Positions 15,679 to 25,043 of a stretch of DNA of 64,000 nucleotides are shown piece by piece (position 1 is the first letter of the stretch; every line of letters starts with the position of its first letter). The position numbers and the translations under genes are program-made. The DNA is from Loktanella sp. 3ANDIMAR09 (GTDB taxonomy: Bacteria; Pseudomonadota; Alphaproteobacteria; Rhodobacterales; Rhodobacteraceae): NCBI RefSeq assembly GCF_001420005.1, contig NZ_LJAK01000004.1, positions 124,001 through 188,000 on the forward strand. The letters are read 5' to 3'. Under the pieces are notes generated by a model. That model did no database searches. It had not been told where the DNA came from and saw nothing but the letters and a program-made list of their open reading frames with translations.

Positions 15679-15690
15679 TGCATCTTTCAA
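15679..15690 (-). promoter_or_regulatory. Candidate LysR site before the FAD monooxygenase operon
   Basis: Read on the minus strand, TTGAAAGATGCA matches TTGAATAAGATGCA of the lysR/dioxygenase promoter apart from two missing bases. It lies about 60 bases before the monooxygenase ATG. Confidence 0.4.
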
Positions 15691-15746
15691 TTTTCAAAAT
15701 GGTATCCTGCTGCTTAACCTGCCCTCGCAAGGGGAGGAATGCGCAT

Positions 15747-16868
15747 ATGGACATCGGCTCGGCACTTATCATCGGCGGGGGTATCGGCGGTTTGACGGCG
15801 GGGATTGCGCTGCGGCAGCGCGGCATTCCGGTCGAGATCATCGAACGCGACCCCGACTGGACGGTCTACGGCGTGGGTATCATCCAGCAGATGAATGTCA
15901 TCCGCGCGATGAAGGAACTGGGCGTTCTGGACGACTACCTTGCACGATCCTACGGATTTGACAGCACCACGATCTATGTAGGTCCGGGCGGCGTGCAGGA
16001 CGCGCATTTCAACACCCCCAAACTGGCAGGGCCGGATTATCCGTCCAACGCAGGCATTCGCCGCACGGATTTGCAAAAGGTGCTGGCAGGCGGGGCAGAA
16101 CGGGCCGGCGCAAAGGTCCGGCTGGGGCTGACCGTCACCGACATGCAGGACGACGGCACCGGCGTGGATGTCACCTTTTCCGACGGCAGCACGGGCCGCT
16201 ATGACGTGGTGATCGGCGCGGACGGGGTGTTTTCTGCCACGCGTCAGGCCATTTTGCCCGACGCGCCCAAGCCACATTATACCGGCCAATGGGTCTGGCG
16301 CTACAACCTGCCCCGCCCGGCCCATGTCGATGGCATCCAGATTTTCGCAGGCCCGTTCAACGGTGGCTTTGTCCCGATGACCGAGGACCTGATGTATATC
16401 TTTCTGCTCAGCACCGAACCAACGACCGATTTCATGCCGGTCGCGGGTGCGGCGGCGGCGATGCGCGACCGGGCCACGATGGTGCCGCCCCAGTTTGCGG
16501 CCATTCTGGACCAGATTACCGATGACGCGGGCGTCGTCGCGCGTCCGCTGGAAACCATCATGCTGGACGGCGACTGGCACAAGGGGCGCATCGGCCTGAT
16601 CGGTGATGCGGTCCATGCGTCCACCCCGCATCTGGCACAGGGGGCCGGCATGGCCATCGAGGACGGCCTTGTGCTGGCAGACGAACTGACAAAGGCCAAA
16701 TCCGTTGATGAAGCCTTTGCAGCCTACCGCGCCCGCCGGATGCCGCGCGTCGCCCATGTGGCCAAGAATTCTGTCCGCATCGGTGAAATGCAGATGGGCA
16801 AGATCCCACCCTTCAACGTCGGGGAACTGACGGGCCAGACCATCGGCCTGATGTGTCAGCCGATCTGA
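15747..16868 (+). CDS. FAD-dependent aromatic monooxygenase
   Basis: A 373-residue flavoprotein hydroxylase. ALIIGGGIGGLTAGIAL at the N-terminus binds the FAD ADP moiety, DVVIGADGVFSATR near 155 is the DG motif, and GLIGDAVHASTPHLAQGAG near 285 is the GD motif that binds the FAD ribose. The overall pattern is that of salicylate and 6-hydroxynicotinate 3-monooxygenases, which hydroxylate, sometimes with decarboxylation, using NAD(P)H. ATG at 15747 follows GGGGAGGAA. First gene of the plus-strand catabolic operon. Confidence 0.88.
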   Translation: MDIGSALIIGGGIGGLTAGIALRQRGIPVEIIERDPDWTVYGVGIIQQMNVIRAMKELGVLDDYLARSYGFDSTTIYVGPGGVQDAHFNTPKLAGPDYPSNAGIRRTDLQKVLAGGAERAGAKVRLGLTVTDMQDDGTGVDVTFSDGSTGRYDVVIGADGVFSATRQAILPDAPKPHYTGQWVWRYNLPRPAHVDGIQIFAGPFNGGFVPMTEDLMYIFLLSTEPTTDFMPVAGAAAAMRDRATMVPPQFAAILDQITDDAGVVARPLETIMLDGDWHKGRIGLIGDAVHASTPHLAQGAGMAIEDGLVLADELTKAKSVDEAFAAYRARRMPRVAHVAKNSVRIGEMQMGKIPPFNVGELTGQTIGLMCQPI

Positions 16869-16904
16869 ACCGACCTGTTATCCGACTGAAAAGGACCGCC
16901 TGAT

Positions 16905-18065
16905 ATGGCTTTGTTTGAATATTTCCCCAATTACGTGTGGAATCTGTCTGTCTCCATTGCCATGGCCAGTGGTGCAGAAATTGGGGAAATCATGGACATG
17001 TGCCAGCCCCTGCTGGCCAAGGCCGAAGCTGGCGAAGACGCTGGTACCGTTGAATTCATGCAAGAATGGATGAAGATGGCCGACAAGCTGGTGGCCCTCG
17101 CCGAAGAGGACGAGGCCAAGGGCCGCCTGCTGTCGGCGGGTCCAAAACGCCAGCGCGCCGCATTGTATTATCTGACGGCGGAACGGATGCAGGCCCACGG
17201 CAGTGAAAACCGCCTTGCCACGTTCAAAAAAGGCATCGCGAACTTTTTGCGCGGCACGTCACAGGCGGGTGAAACCGTCACCCGGGTCGAGGTCCCCTAC
17301 GGCGACACCACGCTGGCAGCGCTGTTCACCCCGGCCGAGGGCGTCGAAGGCCCCGCGCCCTGCGTCGTTTATCTGAACGGTTTGGACAGCAACAAAGAGC
17401 TGCTCTACTGGTCCCGCCTGCCCCAAGAGCTTGCGAAACGGGGGGTCGCATCGCTATGCGTCGACCAACCCGGCACCGGCGAAAGCCTGCGCCTGCAAGG
17501 CCTGCCCGCCACATGGAAATCAGAGGACTGGGGCACACCGGTCTATGACTACCTCGATGCGCGCGACGATATCGACAGCGCCCGCATCGGGATCACGGGC
17601 ATTTCGTTGGGGGGCTATTATGCGCCGCGTGTCTGCGCGAACGAACCGCGCTACGCCTCTGGTGCGGTCTGGGGGGCGAACCACAACTGGGCCGAGGTCC
17701 AGCAGAAACGGATCAACCGCGAAGGCGAAAACCCCGTGCCGCACTACTGGAAACACGTGCATTGGGTGTTCGGTGCCAAGGACCAGGCGGATTTCATCGC
17801 CAAGTCAGCGGGCATGAACCTGAATGGCCAGATGGAAAAGATCAAAGTGCCGTTTCTGGTGACGCACGGCGAATTCGACCGCCAGATCGCATTGGATTAC
17901 GCGCATCAAAGCTATGACCAGCTGGTCAATTCACCCCGCCGCGCGCTGAAGATCTTTACCCCGCGCGAGGGGGGCGTCGAACACGTCGGGGCCGACAACA
18001 TGAGCTTTGGCCGTCACTACATCGCCGATTGGTTCGCCGAAACGCTGGGCGGACGGCTGGCGTGA
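16905..18065 (+). CDS. Alpha/beta hydrolase, C-C bond hydrolase-like
   Basis: A 386-residue protein: a helical N-terminal region of about 120 residues, then an alpha/beta-hydrolase core. GISLGGYYAPR near 232 holds the nucleophilic Ser, THGEFDRQ near 320 the acid, and EHVGADN near 362 the His. The layout is like 2,6-dihydroxypseudooxynicotine hydrolase, which cleaves a C-C bond in nicotine breakdown, and the FrsA/DUF1100 group. It lies 36 bases after the monooxygenase, so it may cleave the hydroxylated product. Confidence 0.8.
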   Translation: MALFEYFPNYVWNLSVSIAMASGAEIGEIMDMCQPLLAKAEAGEDAGTVEFMQEWMKMADKLVALAEEDEAKGRLLSAGPKRQRAALYYLTAERMQAHGSENRLATFKKGIANFLRGTSQAGETVTRVEVPYGDTTLAALFTPAEGVEGPAPCVVYLNGLDSNKELLYWSRLPQELAKRGVASLCVDQPGTGESLRLQGLPATWKSEDWGTPVYDYLDARDDIDSARIGITGISLGGYYAPRVCANEPRYASGAVWGANHNWAEVQQKRINREGENPVPHYWKHVHWVFGAKDQADFIAKSAGMNLNGQMEKIKVPFLVTHGEFDRQIALDYAHQSYDQLVNSPRRALKIFTPREGGVEHVGADNMSFGRHYIADWFAETLGGRLA

Positions 18066-18096
18066 TGGCCCCCGACACATGCAAAAGGACGTCCAT

Positions 18097-18702
18097 ATGA
18101 CTGAAACCGCTATCCGCCGCGTCGTGACCGGCCATGACCGCATGGGCCGCGCCGTGGTCTGCTCTGACGGTGACTTGCCACATGTCATCCGTCCCCCAGC
18201 GCAACCCGGCCTTGCGTTTCACGAGGTCTGGCACACGGCACAATGCCCAGCGCGCATCACGTTCACGCAAGCAGACCCGACCCACGACTACCGTGACACA
18301 GCCCCACCACCGGGTGGGACGATCATCAGGTTCGTGGATATCCCGCCCGAGGGCCACGATGGCCCCGATTTTGACGCCAAACAGGCCGAGGCGCTCTTTG
18401 CCGCTGTGGGGCTGGCCGAAAACGCGGCCCATACGATCAAGGGCCGCCACCCCCTGATGCACCGCACCGAGAGCGTGGACTACGGTATCGTCATCGCAGG
18501 CGAAATCACGCTGCTGCTGGACGATGCAGAGGTCACGTTGCACCCCGGCGACGTCGTCGTCCAGCGTGGCACGATCCACGCCTGGGCCAACCGGTCCGAT
18601 GCGTCCTGCCGGATGCTGTTCGTGCTGACCGACGGCACATTCGATCCGGCCCTGCGCGCTGCACAGGTGGAACAGGACGCAAGGGTCAAGAGCCAGGCAT
18701 GA
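18097..18702 (+). CDS. Cupin domain protein
   Basis: A 201-residue protein with a C-terminal cupin barrel: HRTESVDYGIVIAGEITLLL near 123 and HPGDVVVQRGTIHAW near 150 are the two cupin motifs with possible metal-binding His and Glu. Relatives in aromatic clusters include dioxygenases and isomerases, but the specific activity is open. The chosen ATG at 18097 follows AAAGGA; ATG at 18079 is possible. Its stop overlaps the next gene (ATGA). Confidence 0.8.
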   Translation: MTETAIRRVVTGHDRMGRAVVCSDGDLPHVIRPPAQPGLAFHEVWHTAQCPARITFTQADPTHDYRDTAPPPGGTIIRFVDIPPEGHDGPDFDAKQAEALFAAVGLAENAAHTIKGRHPLMHRTESVDYGIVIAGEITLLLDDAEVTLHPGDVVVQRGTIHAWANRSDASCRMLFVLTDGTFDPALRAAQVEQDARVKSQA

Positions 18703-19595
18703 CCCGCATGGTCATCACCGGCGCGGGCGGGTTTCTGGGGCGCGCGACCCTTGCGGCAGCCCTTGCCGATCCCCGGGTGTCGCATGTCGTGGCCAGTGAT
18801 CTGGCTGAACTGAACTTCGCGCATCCGCGGTTGACCGTCCTGCAATGCGACCTGACGGACCCCGCACTGCTGGACGCCGCGGCATCGGCGGATGTGGTGA
18901 TCCATCTGGCTGGCATTCTGGGCGGCGCTGCCGCGGCAAACCCCGTCGCGGCAGAGGCTGTCAACATCGACGCCAGTCGGCGTCTGATGGCCGCCTGCGC
19001 GCGCGGGGCGCGGTTCGTCTTTGCGTCCAGCCTGGCAGTGCTGGGCGACACCCGTGACAGCCGCGCACCGGTCATGATCTACGGCAAACACAAGGCCACG
19101 ATCGAACTGGCGGTCGAGGATGCCACCCAGCGCGGTCTGTTGGATGGTGTATCGCTGCGCCCTGGTGGTATCGTTGCCCGTCCGGATGATGGCGCCGCGC
19201 TGAAATCGGGTTTCCTGTCCGCCGTATTCTGGGCCGTGCGCCAAGGACGCGACATCACGCTGCCTGTCTCGGCCACGGCGCAGACCTGGCTGGCCTCTGC
19301 CCCCGTGGTGGCCGCGCAGTTCATGCGCGCCGCGATGATCCCCGCGCTTGGCCCGCAGCGCAGCATCACGCTGCCGATGCTACGGGCGGGTTTCGGTGAT
19401 CTGGTGGCGGGGTTGCACCAGGCCTGTCCCGACAGCACCGCCCGGGTCACCTATGCACCGCAGCCAGACATGATGCGTCTGTTCGGCCAGGCCCAGCCGT
19501 TGAATTTTGCGCCTGGCCGCGCGCTGCACCTCGCACCCGACCCGGACATCGCCACCCTGATCGCAAACGCCACACCCCACGGAGACACGCCATGA
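18699..19595 (+). CDS. Extended SDR (NAD-dependent epimerase/dehydratase family)
   Basis: A 298-residue Rossmann protein. VITGAGGFLGRATLAAAL at the start is the NAD-binding TGxxGxxG, and FASSLAVLG...YGKHKATIE near 107-130 contains the Ser, Tyr and Lys of the catalytic triad. It resembles D-erythronate-dehydrogenase-like members used in acid-sugar and lignin-type catabolism. ATGA overlaps on both sides show tight coupling to the cupin and FAH genes. Confidence 0.85.
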   Translation: MTRMVITGAGGFLGRATLAAALADPRVSHVVASDLAELNFAHPRLTVLQCDLTDPALLDAAASADVVIHLAGILGGAAAANPVAAEAVNIDASRRLMAACARGARFVFASSLAVLGDTRDSRAPVMIYGKHKATIELAVEDATQRGLLDGVSLRPGGIVARPDDGAALKSGFLSAVFWAVRQGRDITLPVSATAQTWLASAPVVAAQFMRAAMIPALGPQRSITLPMLRAGFGDLVAGLHQACPDSTARVTYAPQPDMMRLFGQAQPLNFAPGRALHLAPDPDIATLIANATPHGDTP

Positions 19596-20563
19596 AATTC
19601 GCAACCCTGCCGAATGGCACGCCGGACGGCGTGCTGCACTTGGTAAGTCGTGACCTGACCCGCACGGCCCCGGCCCTTGGCGTGACGACGCTTCAGGCGC
19701 TGATGGACGCCTGGGATGACCACGCACCTGCCCTTGAACGGCAATACGCCGACCTCAATGCCGGTGGTGGCACGGATTTCGATCCCGCATCCGCGCTCGC
19801 GCCGCTGCCGCGCGCGTGGCAGTGGCTGGACGGCTCTGCCTATGACAGCCACGGCGATCTGATGCAGGCCGTGTTCAACCTCGCCCCCAATCCCAAGGGC
19901 CGTCCGTTGATGTATCAGGGGATGTCGCACAGCTTCTTGTCGGGGGTGGCTGATGTGCCCTTTCCGTCAGAGGCGGACGGGATCGATTTCGAAGGCGAAT
20001 TCGGCGTCATCTGCGATGCCGTACCGATGGGCACCACCGCGGCCGAGGCGCGCCGCCATATCCGGTTGGTGGTGCAGATCAACGATTGGTCCTTGCGCAC
20101 ACTTGCACCGATCGAAATGAAAACGGGATTTGGCTGGATACAGGCCAAACCCGCCTGTTCCATTGCCCCTGTCGCCATCACGCCCGACGAATTGGGCGCC
20201 GCATGGCGCGATGCGCGGGTCGATCTGCCCCTGACCGTCGATCTGAACGGCGCACGGTTCGGCAATGCCGAAGGCTATCACATGTCCTACGGTTTTGACG
20301 AACTGCTGGCCCATGCCGCCTATTCCCGCGCCCTGTGTGCCGGGACGTTGCTGGGGTCAGGGACCGTGTCCAACGCCAATTTCCGCGAGATCGGATCGTC
20401 CTGTCTGGCCGAACGCCGTGGGATCGAATTGCTGGACGAAGGCGCGCCGCGCACACCCTATCTGTCCTATGGCGATCACGTGCGGATGGAATGCCGCACC
20501 CGCGACGACCAGCCGCTGTTCGGCGCGATCAAGCAGCGCGCCATCGCGCCTCCCACGTCTTAG
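19592..20563 (+). CDS. Fumarylacetoacetate hydrolase family protein
   Basis: A 323-residue protein of the FAH superfamily. DFEGEFGVICD near 130 supplies the ExE metal ligands, then QINDWSLRTLAPIEM and FGWIQAKPACS near 170-190, with the late LGSGTVSNANFREIGSSC. Members hydrolyse C-C bonds of ring-fission products such as fumarylacetoacetate. In this operon it is a candidate for the last C-C cleavage before malonate. Confidence 0.88.
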   Translation: MKFATLPNGTPDGVLHLVSRDLTRTAPALGVTTLQALMDAWDDHAPALERQYADLNAGGGTDFDPASALAPLPRAWQWLDGSAYDSHGDLMQAVFNLAPNPKGRPLMYQGMSHSFLSGVADVPFPSEADGIDFEGEFGVICDAVPMGTTAAEARRHIRLVVQINDWSLRTLAPIEMKTGFGWIQAKPACSIAPVAITPDELGAAWRDARVDLPLTVDLNGARFGNAEGYHMSYGFDELLAHAAYSRALCAGTLLGSGTVSNANFREIGSSCLAERRGIELLDEGAPRTPYLSYGDHVRMECRTRDDQPLFGAIKQRAIAPPTS

Positions 20564-20642
20564 CCCGGCGGCGCATGGCTTGCACGGGACACGCAAAGTG
20601 GCGACACTGACGGACCGTAGCAGCCAGGCAGGACAGGCCGAT

Positions 20643-22157
20643 ATGACGAACCCGCTTTATGATGCGCTCTTTGGCTGTCATGCCGGACGGCAGACCCCGT
20701 TTCTGCACCTGCCCGATGGAGACACGATCACGCATGACGCATTCCTGCGGATGGCCGCACGATTTGCCCATGCGATCAGTGACCTGGGGTTGGCCGCTGG
20801 GGACCGGCTGGCCGTGCAGATCGACAAATCGCCTCAGGCGCTGGCCGTCTATGCGGCCTGCGCGCAGACAGGCGTCATTTTCCTGCCGTTGAACACTGGA
20901 TACACGGCGGCAGAGCTGGATTATTTCATCGGCAACGCAGGCGCGAAACTGGTACTGGCCAGCCCGCAACGGTCAACGGATCTGGGACCTGTCGCGCAAT
21001 CGCATGGTGCCGTGCTGCACACCCTGGACGCGCATGGGGCAGGCAGTTTCGCGGACCTTGCAGCCGGCTGTCCCGATCAGTTCGACACGGTGCCGCGCAG
21101 CGGCGATGATCTGGCGGCCTTCCTCTATACATCCGGCACCACAGGCCGGTCCAAGGGGGCCATGCTGACACAGGACAACCTGCTGTCCAACGCGCGGACG
21201 CTGACCGACTACTGGCAGTTCACCGCGCAGGACGTGCTGCTGCATGCGCTGCCGATCTTTCACACGCATGGGCTGTTCGTGGCGACCAACATCACGTTGC
21301 TGGCCGGTGGCGCGATGATTTTCCTGCCGAAATTCGAGTCCGACCAGATCATGGCCCATCTGCCCCGCGCCACGGCGCTGATGGGGGTGCCCACGTTCTA
21401 TACCCGCCTGCTGGACGAGGACCGGTTTGATGCCGACCTCTGCGCCAACATGCGGTTGTTCGTGTCGGGCTCTGCACCGCTGCTGGCAGAAACGCACGCC
21501 CGGTTCGTCGCACGGACCGGGCACCGCATCCTTGAACGCTACGGGATGACGGAAACCAACATGAACACCTCGAACCCTTATGCCGGCGACAGGCGGGCGG
21601 GCACCGTCGGTCTGCCGCTGCCGGGGATTGAGGTCAAGATTACCGACCCGGCCACCGGGGCTGAGCTGGCCCCCGGCACCATCGGCCAGATCGAGGTGCG
21701 CGGCCCCAACGTGTTCAAGGGGTATTGGCAGATGCCCGAGAAAACCGCCCAGGAACTGCGCCCGGACGGTTTCTTCATCACCGGGGACCTCGGCCTGATC
21801 GACGCCGACGGCTATGTCAGCATTGTGGGGCGCAACAAGGACCTGATCATCTCTGGCGGGTTCAACATCTACCCCAAGGAAGTCGAGGCGGTCCTGGACG
21901 CACAGCCCGGCGTTCTGGAAAGTGCTGTCATCGGCGCACCCCACCCCGATTTCGGAGAGGGCGTCGTCGCCGTACTGGTCCCAGCAACGGGAGCCGCGAT
22001 CGATCCGGGTGCGATCATGGCGCAGCTTGGTGCGAGTTTGGCGCGGTTCAAACAGCCCAAGCGAATCGTCATTCTGGATGCCCTGCCCCGCAACACCATG
22101 GGCAAGGTGCAGAAAAACATCCTGCGCGAGGCCTATGCGGACAGTTTCAACGCGTGA
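20643..22157 (+). CDS. matB: Malonyl-CoA synthetase (MatB-like)
   Basis: A 504-residue AMP-forming acyl-CoA ligase. LYTSGTTGRSKGAMLTQDN near 161 is the ATP-binding P-loop, RYGMTETNMNTSNPY near 299 the malonate-type substrate motif, and GDLGLIDADGYVSIVGRNKD near 380 the hinge. Length and motifs match MatB, which makes malonyl-CoA from malonate, CoA and ATP. ATG at 20643 is preferred over longer readings through the FAH gene. Its presence at the operon end suggests the pathway releases malonate. Confidence 0.88.
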   Translation: MTNPLYDALFGCHAGRQTPFLHLPDGDTITHDAFLRMAARFAHAISDLGLAAGDRLAVQIDKSPQALAVYAACAQTGVIFLPLNTGYTAAELDYFIGNAGAKLVLASPQRSTDLGPVAQSHGAVLHTLDAHGAGSFADLAAGCPDQFDTVPRSGDDLAAFLYTSGTTGRSKGAMLTQDNLLSNARTLTDYWQFTAQDVLLHALPIFHTHGLFVATNITLLAGGAMIFLPKFESDQIMAHLPRATALMGVPTFYTRLLDEDRFDADLCANMRLFVSGSAPLLAETHARFVARTGHRILERYGMTETNMNTSNPYAGDRRAGTVGLPLPGIEVKITDPATGAELAPGTIGQIEVRGPNVFKGYWQMPEKTAQELRPDGFFITGDLGLIDADGYVSIVGRNKDLIISGGFNIYPKEVEAVLDAQPGVLESAVIGAPHPDFGEGVVAVLVPATGAAIDPGAIMAQLGASLARFKQPKRIVILDALPRNTMGKVQKNILREAYADSFNA

Positions 22158-23210
22158 TCAATCCTGCCTGCGGGCGGCCATATCCGCGACCGAGGCCGCG
22201 GTGTTGACCGCCGTCAGACTGGCCATGCGCGCCGCATCGGCGCGGGCCAGATGGCACGGTGCCTTGCCCGCGCACAACAGATCCAGATCATCCAGTATCA
22301 GCCGCCCGATCAACTGCCGCCCGCCCGGCACAGCTGCTGCGCGATGGGGTGACAGGATCACCCCGGGCAGGCTGCGGATCGGATGATCGACGGCCAGCGG
22401 CTCGGTTGGAAACACGTCGATGGCCGCCTGAATGCGCCCTGCCACCAATGCCACCATCAGCGCGTCGAAATCCACCAGATGCGCCCGGCTCAGGAGGACC
22501 AATCGCGCGCCCTGCGACATCAGCGCCAGCTGGTCCGCACCGATCAATTTGTGGTTTTCCGATGTTGGCACCGCGACGACGAACACCACGTCAGACGCGC
22601 CCATGACCGTATCAAGATCGCACAAACTGGCCCCATGATCCTGTGCGACCGCCTCTGGCAGCCAGGGATCATGTGCCCGGATGGTCACCCCAAAGGGGGC
22701 CAGCAAGGGGCAAAGCGCCCGTGCGATTTGTCCAAAACCGACAAACCCGATATGCGCCCCGAACAGCGTTCTGTCGCGGCCGTTCATGTCGTCCAGCCAG
22801 TTTTCAGTCCCGATGCGGAACCTTTCGTGTTCCGCCACCAGCCCCCGTGCCGAACCCAGCGCCATCGCCAGCCCCATTTCCGCAACCGATTGCCTGAACC
22901 CCGGTGCACAACTGAGCACGGGAATGCCAGCCGCATCACAGGCCGCATAGTCGATGGTGGCGGGAAATTCGCCCGACACCTCGATCACGGCCCGCAAGTG
23001 CGGTGCGCGGTCCAGCGTCGCCTGATCGATGCGCGGATCGGTCGTGATGATGACTGCCGCATCGGACAGGGCCACGTCATACATATCCGGCGGGATCGGC
23101 CCATCCTTGCCCCAGACCACATCATAGGCCTGTAGCCGCGACAGGCTGTCTGCGTCGAACAGTTCGGTCATGCCGCGCCAATGCGGCGCGAGGATGATCT
23201 TGGGTTTCAT
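22158..23210 (-). CDS. D-2-hydroxyacid dehydrogenase family protein
   Basis: A 350-residue NAD(P)-dependent dehydrogenase. HIGFVGFGQIARALCPLL near 157 is the Rossmann GxGxxG. The catalytic Arg, Glu and His of the family are seen in LLSRAHLVDF near 241, DVFPTEPL near 266 and SPHRAA near 285; the usual 'RG' is 'RA' here. ATG at 23210 follows GGAGGAGAA. It directly abuts the convergent matB stop. The substrate may be an acid formed by the neighbouring catabolic genes. Confidence 0.85.
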   Translation of the reverse strand: MKPKIILAPHWRGMTELFDADSLSRLQAYDVVWGKDGPIPPDMYDVALSDAAVIITTDPRIDQATLDRAPHLRAVIEVSGEFPATIDYAACDAAGIPVLSCAPGFRQSVAEMGLAMALGSARGLVAEHERFRIGTENWLDDMNGRDRTLFGAHIGFVGFGQIARALCPLLAPFGVTIRAHDPWLPEAVAQDHGASLCDLDTVMGASDVVFVVAVPTSENHKLIGADQLALMSQGARLVLLSRAHLVDFDALMVALVAGRIQAAIDVFPTEPLAVDHPIRSLPGVILSPHRAAAVPGGRQLIGRLILDDLDLLCAGKAPCHLARADAARMASLTAVNTAASVADMAARRQD

Positions 23211-23331
23211 CGCGGCTTCTCCTCCTCCGGTTCGGGACAGCATGTCCGGTTTCGCGCAACCTGCAAAGTCCGCATTGCTCCTGTCCCGCGCGGTGCTAGG
23301 CTCAGGGCATCCCCCACAACAGGAGCCCGCC

Positions 23332-24156
23332 ATGCTGGACCCGATCAGGGACTGGGACGATGCCTTTTCCAACAGCGCCCATATTCCGGGGTCCGAGACC
23401 CTGCCGGCACAATGGGCGATGGCCGCTGCGACCTTTCGCGACAGCGGTGTGCGGATCGAACGCGATCTGCCCTACGGTGCAGCACCGCGCGCGCGATATG
23501 ATCTGGTCTGGCCAAAGGGCACGCCGCGCGGGCTCGCGGTCTTTGTCCACGGCGGATACTGGCTGCAAACGGACAAATCCGACTGGACGCATCTGGCCGC
23601 GGGTGCGGTCGCTGCCGGTTGGGCCGTCTGTTTGCCGGGCTACACGCTGGCACCGCAGGCACGGATCAATGAAATCACATCACTAGTCGGGGCGGCGATC
23701 AGCGCCGCGGCCCAGCGCGTTGACGGCCCCATCCGGCTGGCGGGTCATTCCGCCGGCGGGCATCTGGCCACCCGGATGATCTGCGCCGACACCCCACTTT
23801 CTGGCCGCGTGCTGGACCGGGTGGCGCATGTCACTGCGATCAGCGGGCTGTTCGACCTGCGCCCGCTGCTGCGCACGGCAATGAATGACCGTCTGTGCCT
23901 GGACCAGGCCGAGGCCGTGGCCGAAAGCCCCGCGTTACTAGCTCCGGCCCGCGCCATTCCCCTGACCTGCTGGGTCGGCGGCGGTGAGAGGCCCGAATTC
24001 CTGCGTCAATCGCGGCTGATGGCGGCGATCTGGGACGGGCTGGATGTGCCAACCACGCTGCACATCGACGTTGATCATAACCATTTTTCCGTCATCGCGG
24101 ACTTGCGCGATCCTGACAGCGCGCTGATGCGGCACTGGCTGACGACGGATCACTGA
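23332..24156 (+). CDS. Alpha/beta hydrolase, arylformamidase-like
   Basis: A 274-residue alpha/beta hydrolase. VFVHGGYWLQTDKSDW near 67 has the HGGxW oxyanion motif typical of eukaryotic-type arylformamidases (AFMID/BNA7) and related esterases; GHSAGGHLA near 140 holds the nucleophilic Ser, and the late DHNHFSV gives the His. It could hydrolyse N-formyl or ester intermediates. ATG at 23332 follows AGGAG. Its end overlaps the convergent SDR gene by seven bases. Confidence 0.82.
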   Translation: MLDPIRDWDDAFSNSAHIPGSETLPAQWAMAAATFRDSGVRIERDLPYGAAPRARYDLVWPKGTPRGLAVFVHGGYWLQTDKSDWTHLAAGAVAAGWAVCLPGYTLAPQARINEITSLVGAAISAAAQRVDGPIRLAGHSAGGHLATRMICADTPLSGRVLDRVAHVTAISGLFDLRPLLRTAMNDRLCLDQAEAVAESPALLAPARAIPLTCWVGGGERPEFLRQSRLMAAIWDGLDVPTTLHIDVDHNHFSVIADLRDPDSALMRHWLTTDH

Positions 24157-24914
24157 CCGTTCCGAAACCTGCGGTTCAGCTTGCGCATGCCGCCGATCCA
24201 ACGATCGGTGTCATCGGCCTTGTTCCGGATGTAGTCGCGGACCTGGCGATGCGGCAGGATCAGGAACACCTCGTCCCGCACCCCCTGCACGCAGGCCTCT
24301 GCAACGGCCTGCGGCGGTATGACACCATCGATCCCGGCAACCCCCGCACCACCCGCGATCATGGCGGTATCGACCCCCTGCGGGCACAGCACAGAAACCC
24401 TGATTCCGTCGTCGCCGTGGGTCAGCGCCAGCCATTCAGCCAGTCCTACAGCCGCATGTTTCGTCACACCGTAGGGGGCCGCGCCGATCTGGTTCAAAAG
24501 GCCGGCAGCAGAGGCGGTGTTCAGCAGATAACCACCGCCCCGCGCGATCATGCGCGGTACCAGATGACGCGCGGCATAGACATGCGCCATGACGTTGACT
24601 TGCCAGATCCGCTGCCAGTCGGCATCGGGCACCTCGACCCCGCCGGACACAAAGATACCGGCGTTCGAGCAGAACAGGTCGATGGGTCCTGTATCACGCT
24701 CGATCCTGTCGATCATGGCGGCGACCTGCGCCTCGTCGGCCACGTCCACGGTCGCGGCCTGTCCGTTCACCAGCACAGCCGTTGCGGCAGCACCTGCACC
24801 GTCACGATCAACACAGACCAGTCGCGCACCGGCCTGAGCAAATGCCATGCACAGCGCCCGTCCGATTCCTGCGGCGGCCCCGGTGACGACCACCAGTTTG
24901 TCCCGTGGATCCAT
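24150..24914 (-). CDS. Short-chain dehydrogenase/reductase (classical SDR)
   Basis: A 254-residue SDR. VVVTGAAAGIGRALCMAF at residue 8 is the TGxxxGIG nucleotide site, NAG follows near 86, and the Ser, Tyr and Lys triad lies in NTASAAGLLNQIGAAPYGVTK split across 135-155. ATG at 24914 follows AAAGGGGA; the frame stays open far upstream but that sequence belongs to the divergent kinase gene. SDRs paired with APH-like kinases occur in hydroxyacyl-CoA catabolism, which may be its role. Confidence 0.88.
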   Translation of the reverse strand: MDPRDKLVVVTGAAAGIGRALCMAFAQAGARLVCVDRDGAGAAATAVLVNGQAATVDVADEAQVAAMIDRIERDTGPIDLFCSNAGIFVSGGVEVPDADWQRIWQVNVMAHVYAARHLVPRMIARGGGYLLNTASAAGLLNQIGAAPYGVTKHAAVGLAEWLALTHGDDGIRVSVLCPQGVDTAMIAGGAGVAGIDGVIPPQAVAEACVQGVRDEVFLILPHRQVRDYIRNKADDTDRWIGGMRKLNRRFRNGQ

Positions 24915-25043
24915 GATGTCCCCTTTCGCCAATGCGTGCCACGATGACCGGGGCCACGTCGCGTGACAAGCGGGGCTGCGGCATTGCACGGGCGCGGGCT
25001 TTGCGCTTTGCTGTTCGGACAGAGCGAACAGACAGGACAGCAC

